DNA from: CBDUXT01 sp965371245
GTDB lineage: Bacteria; Planctomycetota; Phycisphaerae; UBA1845
Direction: 5' to 3'
Length of the DNA stretch: 47,762 nucleotides
Assembly: GCA_965371245.1 (NCBI GenBank)
Contig: CBDUXT010000041.1
Coordinates: forward strand, 1 to 47,762
The first letter of the stretch is position 1; each line of letters begins with the position of its first letter. The notes below the pieces were generated by a model that saw only the letters and a program-made list of their open reading frames with translations, was not told the origin of the DNA and did not search any database. The position numbers and the translations under genes are program-made. Below, one piece after another: positions 1 through 7,167 of the stretch.

Positions 1-2300
1 GTACCCAGCTCGGGAATGAGCTTTCCCGTGGACGGATGTTCCTCACCCAGCACTTCTCGGCTCTTCTCGTAACACTCCACAAGAAGCTGCTCAGCCTGAT
101 CGAGCTTGCCTTGCTTGCGATAGAGCCCACCGAGAGTACCCATCAGACGAAGTGTTTCCGGATGCCCTTCGCCCACCACTTTGCGTCTGCCTTCAAGGCC
201 CTCGGTCAAAAGTCGCTCCGCATCCTCATAGCGCTCCTGGTTGGAGTATAGACGACCGAGATCGTGTATGATGTACAGGGTCTCGCTGTCAAGGTCGCCG
301 CTTGTGCGCCGACGGATATCCAAAGCCTCCGTTAGCAGCTTCTCTGCCTCATCGAATCGTTGCTGCTTCTCGTGTACTATTGCGATCCAGTGTAGGTAAA
401 TTGCAGCCCACGAATGTTCGGCGCCTAATCTGCGTTGAATGACCTCCAGGCCCTCAGCGAGAAGCCGCTCACCCTCGTCGTAGCGACCCTTGTCAAGGTA
501 CAGCCAGGCACGCCAGCCCAAGCAGGCCAGCAGAGCATCATGTTCCTCGTTCAAGATGCGCCGCATGCCCGCCAGCGCCTCGACCAGCAGCGGCTCGGCC
601 TGGTTGTTTTTCCCCCACCAACGGTACACCCATCCAAGCTCCCGCATGCAATTCAGCGTGCCGAAGGCTTCATTGCCAAGTCGATTTCTGCGAATCTCGA
701 GGCTGCGCTTCAGGTGTTTCTCCGCCTCGCTGTAGCGCCCGAGGTGATGGTAGGTACTACCGAAGGTATAACGGATGGAAGCTTCGATGAGCGGCTCGTC
801 GGCGAACTTGCCCTCCAGTCGCTTCGACGCCGCGTCCAGAAAAGAAACGACCGTGTGGCCCTCTGCTCTACCGGTCCAGGGGTCTGCTGAGCCGAGCAGA
901 TCGTTACGGAGAAAGTCGCTCACGGCCTGCGAAATCCCCGCTTGCCGCTCGGCTTCCTCGCGGGCCCTGTCCGCACTTATCGCAAAGGCCGTAGAGGCCA
1001 CAATGCCAGTCACGAGCACGACCAGCACCGCCGTAGTGCTGGCAACCAATGCCCGATTCCGCCGGACAAACTTACGCAGTCGATAAACCGTACTTGGCGG
1101 ACCGGCTAAGACCGGCTCATCGCCAAGATGTCGCTGGATATCCAAAGCCAGATCATTAGTGGTTTCGTATCGACGGGCGCGGTTTTTCTCCAGGGCCTTC
1201 ATCACGATCCAGTCGAGGTCACCGCGGATGAGCTTGTTCAGCGCTGTGGGATCGGTTCGGCGGTGCTTGGCGATGTCGGCAAGGGAGGCCGAACCGCTTT
1301 CTGATCCGCCGGGGGCGGACGGTTCGGATACGAGCGTGTTCAGGCGGGTCGATGGCTTGGGGGGTTCTTCCTCGCGAATGATACGCTGGATCTCGCCGTA
1401 CCCCGCTTCGCGCAGCGTCTTCAAATCGAACGGCGTCGTCCCGGTCAGAAGCTCGTATAGCAGCACGCCAAGCGAATAGATGTCGCTGCGCGTGTCGATG
1501 TCCAGCCCGCTCATCTCCGCCTGCTCGGGGCTCATATATGCGGGCGTACCGATGAACTGATGAAACTCAGTGAAAAGCGTCTTGTCGGTCAGCTCACGAT
1601 TCGTGGCCTTGGCGATGCCGAAGTCGATGATCTTCGGCACGGGCTCGCCGTCGTGCAGCGTAATCATGACGTTGGACGGCTTGATGTCACGGTGGATGAT
1701 GCCCTTTTGATGGGCGTGCTGCACGGCATGACAGACCTGGATGAACAGCTCGAGCCGTTCCCGTGTGGATAGGTTCTCCGTATCACAGTACTCCGTGATG
1801 GGAACCCCTCGTACGAGTTCCATAACGAAATAAGGTCGCCCCGTCTCGGTCGCCCCGGCGTCGAGCACCTTGGCGATGTTGGGGTGTTCCATCAAGGCGA
1901 GAGCCTGCCGCTCAGCCTCGAAGCGGGTGATCACCTGCTTGGTGTCCATGCCGAGCTTGATGATCTTCAGGGCGATCTTGCGTCTGACCGGTTCCGTCTG
2001 CTCGGCCATATAGACAACGCCGAACCCGCCCTCGCCGATGCGTTGCAAGAGCTTGTACCGGCCTATCGTCGTCCCGGGACCTTCGCGAAGCGGTGTGAGG
2101 ACGGTCTCGTTGACCTGAACCGCGGGTCGCTCAAGAAAATCCGCCGCTTCGTTGTTGGCTTCGAGCAGACCCTTTAGCTCACGGCGAAGGTTGTCATCAT
2201 CGCGGCAAACCAGGTCGAGGAATGCTTCCCGTTCGTCCTCGGGCTTTTTCAGCACCTCAACCAGGAGTGCATCGATCTGGGTTTTGTCAGTCGTGGACAT
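1..2300 (-). CDS. Planctomycete-type membrane Ser/Thr protein kinase with TPR repeats (3' end outside window)
   Basis: The gene runs off the left edge, so the C-terminus is missing; about 766 residues are visible. I read it directly on the minus strand from ATG 2298-2300. A Gly-rich loop (GEGGFGVVY, residues 89-97), the ATP-binding Lys 112 (IALK), HRDIKPSN (203-210) and DFG (226-228) show an intact Hanks-type kinase. A single hydrophobic segment at about 418-441 is followed by repeats with LxxALxL-type TPR spacing, read from the codons up to position 1. The family places the kinase in the cytosol and the TPR part across the membrane. The ECF sigma factor gene lies 150 bp upstream on the same strand, a pairing common in Planctomycetota, so the kinase may act in a sigma-factor signalling route (inference). 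Family assignment is firm; substrate is unknown. Confidence 0.93.
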   Translation of the reverse strand, partial: MSTTDKTQIDALLVEVLKKPEDEREAFLDLVCRDDDNLRRELKGLLEANNEAADFLERPAVQVNETVLTPLREGPGTTIGRYKLLQRIGEGGFGVVYMAEQTEPVRRKIALKIIKLGMDTKQVITRFEAERQALALMEHPNIAKVLDAGATETGRPYFVMELVRGVPITEYCDTENLSTRERLELFIQVCHAVQHAHQKGIIHRDIKPSNVMITLHDGEPVPKIIDFGIAKATNRELTDKTLFTEFHQFIGTPAYMSPEQAEMSGLDIDTRSDIYSLGVLLYELLTGTTPFDLKTLREAGYGEIQRIIREEEPPKPSTRLNTLVSEPSAPGGSESGSASLADIAKHRRTDPTALNKLIRGDLDWIVMKALEKNRARRYETTNDLALDIQRHLGDEPVLAGPPSTVYRLRKFVRRNRALVASTTAVLVVLVTGIVASTAFAISADRAREEAERQAGISQAVSDFLRNDLLGSADPWTGRAEGHTVVSFLDAASKRLEGKFADEPLIEASIRYTFGSTYHHLGRYSEAEKHLKRSLEIRRNRLGNEAFGTLNCMRELGWVYRWWGKNNQAEPLLVEALAGMRRILNEEHDALLACLGWRAWLYLDKGRYDEGERLLAEGLEVIQRRLGAEHSWAAIYLHWIAIVHEKQQRFDEAEKLLTEALDIRRRTSGDLDSETLYIIHDLGRLYSNQERYEDAERLLTEGLEGRRKVVGEGHPETLRLMGTLGGLYRKQGKLDQAEQLLVECYEKSREVLGEEHPSTGKLIPELG

Positions 2301-2413
2301 CACGTTCTCCTTACGATTCGCGACGGATCTACTCCCCCATGCGATCGCGGCCCGGCCGTCCCCTCACGGATTTTGATTTTTTCTGGCGGAGCCCACGAAT
2401 CGCCGCCCGCGTA

Positions 2414-2473
2414 GCGGGTTTAAGGCGGCTTCGCCGCCCGCACAGCGGGTTCAAGAAGGCTTCGCCTTCGAGT
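2414..2473. repeat. Two tandem hairpin units between sigma factor and kinase genes
   Basis: Two similar units of about 30 bp each begin GCGGGTT(T/C)AAG. The first holds the perfect hairpin GGCGGC-TTC-GCCGCC (2424-2438), the second GAAGGC-TTC-GCCTTC (2455-2469). The second unit overlaps the stop codon and last codons of the sigma factor gene. There is no T-run typical of an intrinsic terminator. It may fold in the mRNA between the two genes. Confidence 0.55.
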
Positions 2474-3020
2474 CGTCCATCCACTGAAAAATCCGCAAGC
2501 GGCTGTACGTCCACCACCGTTCGACCGTCGCGTGCGATACGCCCAGCGCTTCGGCCGTTTGCGGGATGGTCATCCCTGTGAAATAGCGGAGCTTGACGAG
2601 AGTCGCTTTCCGTGGGTCTTCCGCGTGAAGTCGGTCAAGGGCGGCGGAGAGGGCTTCGAGATCCACGGCTTCGTCATCCGCGGCGATGGCGGACTCGCGT
2701 AGATCGACGCGCTTGCGGCCGCCGCCGTGACGAGCCGTCTTCTTCCGCCGCGCCTCCTCTATGAGTATCCGCCGCATCGCCTCCGCGGCTGCTGCATAGA
2801 AGTGGGCCCGGTTTCGCCATGGGATCTGACCGTCGCCGACGAGTCGCAGGTAAACCTCATGCACCAGAGCCGTGGCTTGAAGAGTGTGGTCCGATCGCTC
2901 GCCCGCCATGCGGCGCTGGGCCTCGCGCCGGAGTTGGTCGTACACCAACGGCAACAGTCTGTCCGCGGCGTGAGCATCGCCGGCTTCGATCGCGTTCAGG
3001 ATACGCGTGACATCAGACAT
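2451..3020 (-). CDS. ECF RNA polymerase sigma factor, planctomycete type
   Basis: The 189-residue protein has the region 2 pattern of the planctomycete ECF group (PF07638/TIGR02999-like): LLPLVYDQLRREAQRRM near residue 25, then HEVYLRL and FYAAAAEAMRRILIEEARRKK. A region 4 helix-turn-helix follows at about 140-180 (LRYFTGMTIPQTAEALGVS, then TVERWW). Length is normal for the group. It directs RNA polymerase to its own promoter class. The Ser/Thr kinase gene lies 150 bp downstream on the same strand, and such sigma factors are often controlled by the neighbouring kinase rather than by an anti-sigma factor (inference). GGAAG lies 1-5 bases upstream of the ATG, which is too close for a good ribosome site. 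Confidence 0.93.
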   Translation of the reverse strand: MSDVTRILNAIEAGDAHAADRLLPLVYDQLRREAQRRMAGERSDHTLQATALVHEVYLRLVGDGQIPWRNRAHFYAAAAEAMRRILIEEARRKKTARHGGGRKRVDLRESAIAADDEAVDLEALSAALDRLHAEDPRKATLVKLRYFTGMTIPQTAEALGVSHATVERWWTYSRLRIFQWMDDSKAKPS

Positions 3021-3083
3021 GCTTCCATTTTATGCACAAGTCGCAGGGATCGGAAGCAGACGAGGGCCGGCTGTCACTTGCTC

Positions 3084-3269
3084 CCCGCGGGACCGCTCTT
3101 TGCGGTGTTGGGCGGCCTTGCGATCCTGTTGGTGCTTCTGCGCTTCGGCGTGCTGGCGCTGATCGCCTGCATGTGCTGCAATTCGCTGCTTGAGACCGTA
3201 CCACTTTCGCCGAATCTATCCGCCTGGCACGCACACGCGACCCTCGTGCCGCTTCGCGCTGCTGACTAG
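3084..3269 (+). pseudogene. Orphan C-terminal membrane-segment fragment
   Basis: This reading frame gives about 61 residues with two hydrophobic stretches (FAVLGGLAILLVLLRFGVL, then LALIACMCC) and the pattern PLSPNLSAWHAHATL. From memory, this resembles the C-terminal membrane tail of some planctomycete multi-domain membrane proteins, where a similar PLT.NFSAWYA..TLF motif occurs. There is no start codon context or upstream domain: the frame upstream is antisense to the sigma factor gene. I read it as a remnant of a larger gene. It could also be chance hydrophobicity. Confidence 0.35.
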
Positions 3270-3315
3270 TGCCGTATACAGAAAGGTGGCTCGACTTCGC
3301 GCGGCTCCGGCTGTT

Positions 3316-3396
3316 GGGTGGCATGGCCAAGCGCAGCGCGGCCATGTGTTGTGTGGGCCGACCCATGCCCGCGCCTCCGGCTTGGGCATGCCACCC
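3316..3396. repeat. Intergenic palindromic repeat (GGGTGGCATG type)
   Basis: The left arm GGGTGGCATGGCCAAG (3316-3331) and right arm 3381-3396 are inverted complements with one mismatch in 16, separated by 49 bp that contain further GGCCATG and CCCATGCC elements. Size and intergenic position fit a REP or MITE-like element. Confidence 0.6.
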
Positions 3397-3427
3397 GAAA
3401 AGCGGAAGAACCTTGTTGGAAACGGCA

Positions 3428-3934
3428 CTACATCACGTCGAGGATGCCGTTGATGATGGCGTTGATGAAGCCGAACCGCGAGGCCTTGAACCTGGTTTTT
3501 TCCTCGGTTTCCTCGGCCACCCGGCGCAGCCTCGGCCCGTATTCCTTGAGATCGTCCGGAAGGCCGTCGTCCCAGCCCTCGACGACCATCTGGATCTTCT
3601 CGAGTTCATCGCCGTCCAGCCAAATGCCGGCGCAACAAGTGCATTTGTCGATGACGATGCCGGTGTCGCCGCCGTAGTTCAGGGCGTCGGTCCGCCCCGC
3701 GCATTTGGGGCACTTCAGGTCGCGGTCCGCGTCTTGGATGTTGACCGGCGTGATCTTGACCGCGGCCGCAACCGCCCGGCGCTCGTTTTCATCGAAGCGG
3801 ACCTCGCGGGCCGCCACGACATGCCCGAGTTCGGTAGCGTCGAGCCACTCGCCGCCGCATTTCGGACAAGTTTCGATCCGAATGCCTTCGTAATCGATTT
3901 CCTCGAGCCGCTCGCTGCAACTAGGGCATCTCAT
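3428..3934 (-). CDS. Double TFIIB-type zinc-ribbon protein
   Basis: The 168-residue protein carries two zinc ribbons of the zf-TFIIB type (PF13453). The first is CPSC (3-6) with CPKCGGEWLD (23-32); the second is CPKC near residue 75 with CTCCAGIWLDGDEL around 98-111. The GxWLD signature after the second knuckle is characteristic. The C-terminus is charged and ends in a short hydrophobic stretch. No enzymatic residues are visible. Family members are mostly uncharacterised. No same-strand partner is close, so the context says little about its job. Confidence 0.85.
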   Translation of the reverse strand: MRCPSCSERLEEIDYEGIRIETCPKCGGEWLDATELGHVVAAREVRFDENERRAVAAAVKITPVNIQDADRDLKCPKCAGRTDALNYGGDTGIVIDKCTCCAGIWLDGDELEKIQMVVEGWDDGLPDDLKEYGPRLRRVAEETEEKTRFKASRFGFINAIINGILDVM

Positions 3935-4438
3935 GGGGCCTGCCTCGCGCCAAAGGGAATGGGTCAGATCAAAGCGTCAATCCGCTTGAGTACACGGTCG
4001 CGGGCCGGTACGCAAGCGGCGGGTGGAGGGGTTGGCCGATGGACAACGGCGTTCCGGTCTGCGCCGACGAGATTCGCGCGATCGTCCCAACGGAACTCGA
4101 CATCTTGCGGAGTAGCCAGGTTGTAACAACCGGGGGAGCGACGGAAATCAGAGACGGAGCGGCGAAGGGGAAAGGGCATCGCCAGGAGTGGGGTTGAGCT
4201 CGTTTCAGCTCCACGACGGTGGCACCGGCCCAACCCAGACGCTTGAGTGCTTGAAACAGCTACACGGGATTCCAGCCGGTGAATCGTATCAACCGCTAAG
4301 GATGACCCGTGACAATCGACTCCGTACGCGGCGTTACCATGGCACTTCGCGCAACAGAAAGCCCAGCCGCGACTCTACGGAATCGAAGTAGATGATTGTC
4401 CTGGATAAACCCGGATCAACTAGCACGAATTAGCAGAA
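3935..4438. other. Gene-free stretch
   Basis: I see no convincing gene here on either strand. Open frames are short, Arg/Pro/Ser-rich, without recognisable motifs and without a ribosome site. Confidence 0.5.
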
Positions 4439-4690
4439 TTATTCTAAATTGTTCAGAGTATTGGGCGGCAGGCATATCAATCGACGAAATTCTGCGGTTG
4501 CCAAGGCTAGAGCTTCTATCTTGGTTTGACCGCCAACTTGTTTGTAAGAAAATGGCCTGTTCCAGGGCTTTCCGTTACTCTGCTGGTCGTCCCATTTCTC
4601 CACGTAATACCTCTGACCGACGGGATTGTGGCAGAGCCGAATGACGATGTTGCCAATCTGAACGCCTTCCAGCACCTCTATGTCATTCAT
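4439..4690 (-). CDS. Small hypothetical protein (83 aa)
   Basis: I chose ATG 4688-4690 over an upstream in-frame ATG at 4729 because AGGAG lies nine bases before it. The product is 83 residues, soluble and of mixed composition, with a motif QRYYVEKWDDQQSNGKPWNR that looks like a genuine folded domain. I do not recognise the family. It precedes the gene that starts at 5519 only loosely (200 bp gap, same strand), so they need not form an operon. Confidence 0.6.
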   Translation of the reverse strand: MNDIEVLEGVQIGNIVIRLCHNPVGQRYYVEKWDDQQSNGKPWNRPFSYKQVGGQTKIEALALATAEFRRLICLPPNTLNNLE

Positions 4691-4889
4691 CCTTGGCTCC
4701 TGGTTCAAGCAAACCCTCAGCAGGATCACGACGCCTCCACCCCATTCTTGAACTCGCGTGCCGCCGGTAGGCGGATTTTGCCCAAGGTAACGCTACGTCG
4801 CTTACCGTGGCGTCCAACGAACTGGATCAACCGTCCGGGTTCTTACGTTGCCGGATTTTGTTATGTTTGCCAATTGCTAACCTTCCCAA

Positions 4890-5519
4890 TCAAGGCACCT
4901 GATGAAGGATGTTTCCTTTTTCGTCAAACAGAACTAAGGACGATTCCGGATGTTCATGCGAGACGCCTGTTGTCTTGGTAACTGTGCTGACTCGGCCTAG
5001 GGCCGCTCGTACGTTTCCGATCTTGTCATACAAAGAAAATATTGATCCCACCATCGGCCTGGTAGACCAATTGCTCAGACACGTATCACCCTTCTCGCCT
5101 AAGCGGATGAAGGAAGCTCCATCACTTTGAGTGACCCAACGAGAACTGTGCCCATCTTGTGCGTACATCTTGAATTCCGCTTGTTCAGATCCAACGGTCA
5201 ACCATATCGAACCATCCGTCGTCGCCTCGCCTTTCCCACTGGCGCGGAGCATTGTGAAGATGGCAATCTCACGCGGCCCTATCAACCAACGTCCACGTAA
5301 TTCCTCGCCTCTTCGTAACTCGTAGTTCTCAGCTACCACATTCTTAGCAATGATCTTATCCGCCCTTAGTATCTTTGGCTGCACCGTTGACGTCTTAGGA
5401 GTTCCGTTCTGTCCCAACAGCAACCCAGCCGCGCCAAGGCAAACAACCGTACCGCCTGCCCACCTGAACCGTCGAACGCTTCTTTCCAACTTCTCGATTC
5501 GCTCAACCATCGCAACCAC
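4890..5519 (-). CDS. Membrane-anchored hypothetical protein with coiled coil
   Basis: The 209-residue protein opens with a short charged helix (ERIEKLERSVRRFRW), then one membrane segment (GGTVVCLGAAGLLLG, about 22-36). An outer or cytosolic domain follows with the motifs LRADKIIAKNVVAENYELR, NVRAALGRV and SSLVLFDEKGNILHQVP. This order (anchor, then short beta-rich repeats ending in a DEKGN-type hairpin) recurs in uncharacterised planctomycete proteins, as far as I recall. A second start, ATG 5508-5510, is equally possible; neither has a clear ribosome site. It sits 70 bp downstream of a small membrane protein gene and a protease gene on the same strand, probably one transcript. Confidence 0.7.
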   Translation of the reverse strand: MVAMVERIEKLERSVRRFRWAGGTVVCLGAAGLLLGQNGTPKTSTVQPKILRADKIIAKNVVAENYELRRGEELRGRWLIGPREIAIFTMLRASGKGEATTDGSIWLTVGSEQAEFKMYAQDGHSSRWVTQSDGASFIRLGEKGDTCLSNWSTRPMVGSIFSLYDKIGNVRAALGRVSTVTKTTGVSHEHPESSLVLFDEKGNILHQVP

Positions 5520-5589
5520 TGGCTTACCTTTTCGACGTTAATGCTTCCTACTTACAACCAGCTCCAACCCTAACGCCCGATACAGCTTG

Positions 5590-5769
5590 TCATCCGTCAA
5601 CAGAAAGTTGTGATCGGTGCTCTCCAAGAAACGGTGGATACAGGAGCAACTCACGGCGGATTTGTGCCTTGTGTAATTCACGATTCTGCTCGACCACGCT
5701 CCCGAGGAATGCAAATCCAATGAGGACGAGCAATCCGCCAACAAAGATCGCTCTACCTTGGCTTCGCAT
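5590..5769 (-). CDS. Small single-pass membrane protein, start overlaps the protease gene
   Basis: This 59-residue frame begins inside the last codons of the upstream protease gene (17-bp overlap, suggesting translational coupling). It has one membrane segment (AIFVGGLLVLIGFAFLGSVV, about 7-26) and a charged tail (EQNRELHKAQIRRELLL). The neighbouring frame downstream (to 5538) continues with a protein-like sequence (FLLTDDKLYRALGLELVV), so the gene may have carried a longer C-terminus that a frameshift near 5620 split off. The function is unknown. Confidence 0.5.
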   Translation of the reverse strand: MRSQGRAIFVGGLLVLIGFAFLGSVVEQNRELHKAQIRRELLLYPPFLGEHRSQLSVDG

Positions 5770-6880
5770 CAGTTGATTCTCCGTTCAAACAAGCAGAGTT
5801 CTCTGTCTCGGCAGATGCTGTCGTGTGACCAAGCGCATCAACAAATCGGTTCATTGCTTCTGTGAGCCGTTTTTGTGGTTTCGCCCGAATCCGTGCGATT
5901 TGCAGAAAGGTCAACGAGATGAAGCCGATGCAGAGAATCGAGGCGATCGGCCAACCGCCCACGGCTTCGGCAGTGTTGTCGAGTAGGCGCATCATGGCCG
6001 GTTCCGAGGCAGCCTCTTCGTCGTTGACAATGTTCTGTTGAGACGATGTGTCTACGCTCGGCAACGCCCCAAGCAGAACCATCTCGAGCAATCCGTCAAG
6101 CAGATCGCTCCGAATCGCAAAGCCGTTTTGCCCGTGATCGTCGGATGTTCGGCCCATGTTGATTGCAACGACGGCACCTTCGGCGTTGAGGATTGGACTT
6201 CCGCTCGTACCACCGGTCACGATCATGTCGTGCTGGATCAGCCAACCCCCATTAGCATCGCTCGCACGAGACCCGATCGCTTGGCGAACGGCTGTCACTC
6301 GTCCGATCAGATAGGTCGCACGAGGCCGGAGCATTCGGAACCGGAGATCATCGTATTCCAGTGCTGCAGTGACATCGCCGGGGAAGCCATGCAAGTGAAG
6401 CTCCGTTGCTACCGACGTGGCGTTCAGCGTTCTATCGTCGGCCAGACGGAGTATCGAAGACAGGGAATCATAAACAGACATCAGGCCGACATCAGGGCCG
6501 ACTGTATCCTCAACTCGTTCGTAGCCTGGGTGTGACCACATTGAGACTACTTCACGTTCCTCTCCGGTGTCAGCCTGGAACGCACGAACATAACCGCCCT
6601 TACGGATCACGTCGGCAAACACCTCGACGACGTGGGCGTTCGTGGCCAGCATATGCGCATCCACCGCGAACGAACTTGCGTAGTTCTTCGGCTCATTGTC
6701 CGAACCGTAAGCAACTACCTGCCAGCACGCCGCGGCGGGATTCGATGCCGTGGGACCAGCCAGTTCTTGGACGCTCGATGGCCGGGCCGGCTGCAGCGCA
6801 AGCGACGGCAACGAAGCCACCAAGAAAACGCACACAAGCACCCTAGGATTCGCGACGGTTCTCTGCACGTTGTAGCCCAT
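5753..6880 (-). CDS. Trypsin-like serine protease with signal peptide and C-terminal membrane segment
   Basis: I chose ATG 6878-6880 because it places a signal peptide directly at the N-terminus (VLVCVFLVASLPSLALQ, about 14-30); the frame stays open up to 6973. The chymotrypsin-fold triad is visible: His 83 in ATNAHVV, Asp 130 in GPDVGL and Ser 226 in GGTSGSP (PF13365 type). A membrane segment follows near residue 314 (ASILCIGFISLTFLQI) and a short charged tail. No PDZ domain is present, unlike DegP/HtrA. The product is probably exported and membrane-anchored. It heads a minus-strand group with two small membrane proteins, which suggests a shared envelope role (inference). Confidence 0.87.
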   Translation of the reverse strand: MGYNVQRTVANPRVLVCVFLVASLPSLALQPARPSSVQELAGPTASNPAAACWQVVAYGSDNEPKNYASSFAVDAHMLATNAHVVEVFADVIRKGGYVRAFQADTGEEREVVSMWSHPGYERVEDTVGPDVGLMSVYDSLSSILRLADDRTLNATSVATELHLHGFPGDVTAALEYDDLRFRMLRPRATYLIGRVTAVRQAIGSRASDANGGWLIQHDMIVTGGTSGSPILNAEGAVVAINMGRTSDDHGQNGFAIRSDLLDGLLEMVLLGALPSVDTSSQQNIVNDEEAASEPAMMRLLDNTAEAVGGWPIASILCIGFISLTFLQIARIRAKPQKRLTEAMNRFVDALGHTTASAETENSACLNGESTDAKPR

Positions 6881-7035
6881 TCCATGCGGTCGGAATCGAA
6901 ATTGCGCGGTGCCGCTGACGATGTACGACAGATTGACAATACGATACGGATTTAGCGCGCGGATGGTCCACATTTGAATCGGCCTTGCTCAACCAGTTGC
7001 TCTTTGAGGGGATATAAGGCGGGTCATAACAAACC

Positions 7036-7101
7036 GAGCCGCGACCGTCAGGGAGCGGGCCTCGTGTCGGTAACAGGACCGCTTCCTCACGGGCGCGGCT
7101 C
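7036..7101. repeat. Palindromic intergenic repeat, copy 1 (GAGCCGCGACCGT family)
   Basis: The left arm GAGCCGCGACCGTCAGGGAG and the right arm (7078-7101) form an inverted repeat with three mismatches, and a spacer of about 20 bp. A second copy with nearly the same arms lies at 11,243-11,322. Confidence 0.7.
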
Positions 7102-7167
7102 TGAAAACCGCTCCGCAAAGGCGCTCCTATCGGACGAGTCGCGGCGACGAATCCTCCGTCTTCCCCC

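Noticed and set aside
36..2376. Several plus-strand open frames of 70-150 codons
   Set aside because: They are antisense to the Ser/Thr kinase, which is continuous on the minus strand with all kinase motifs.
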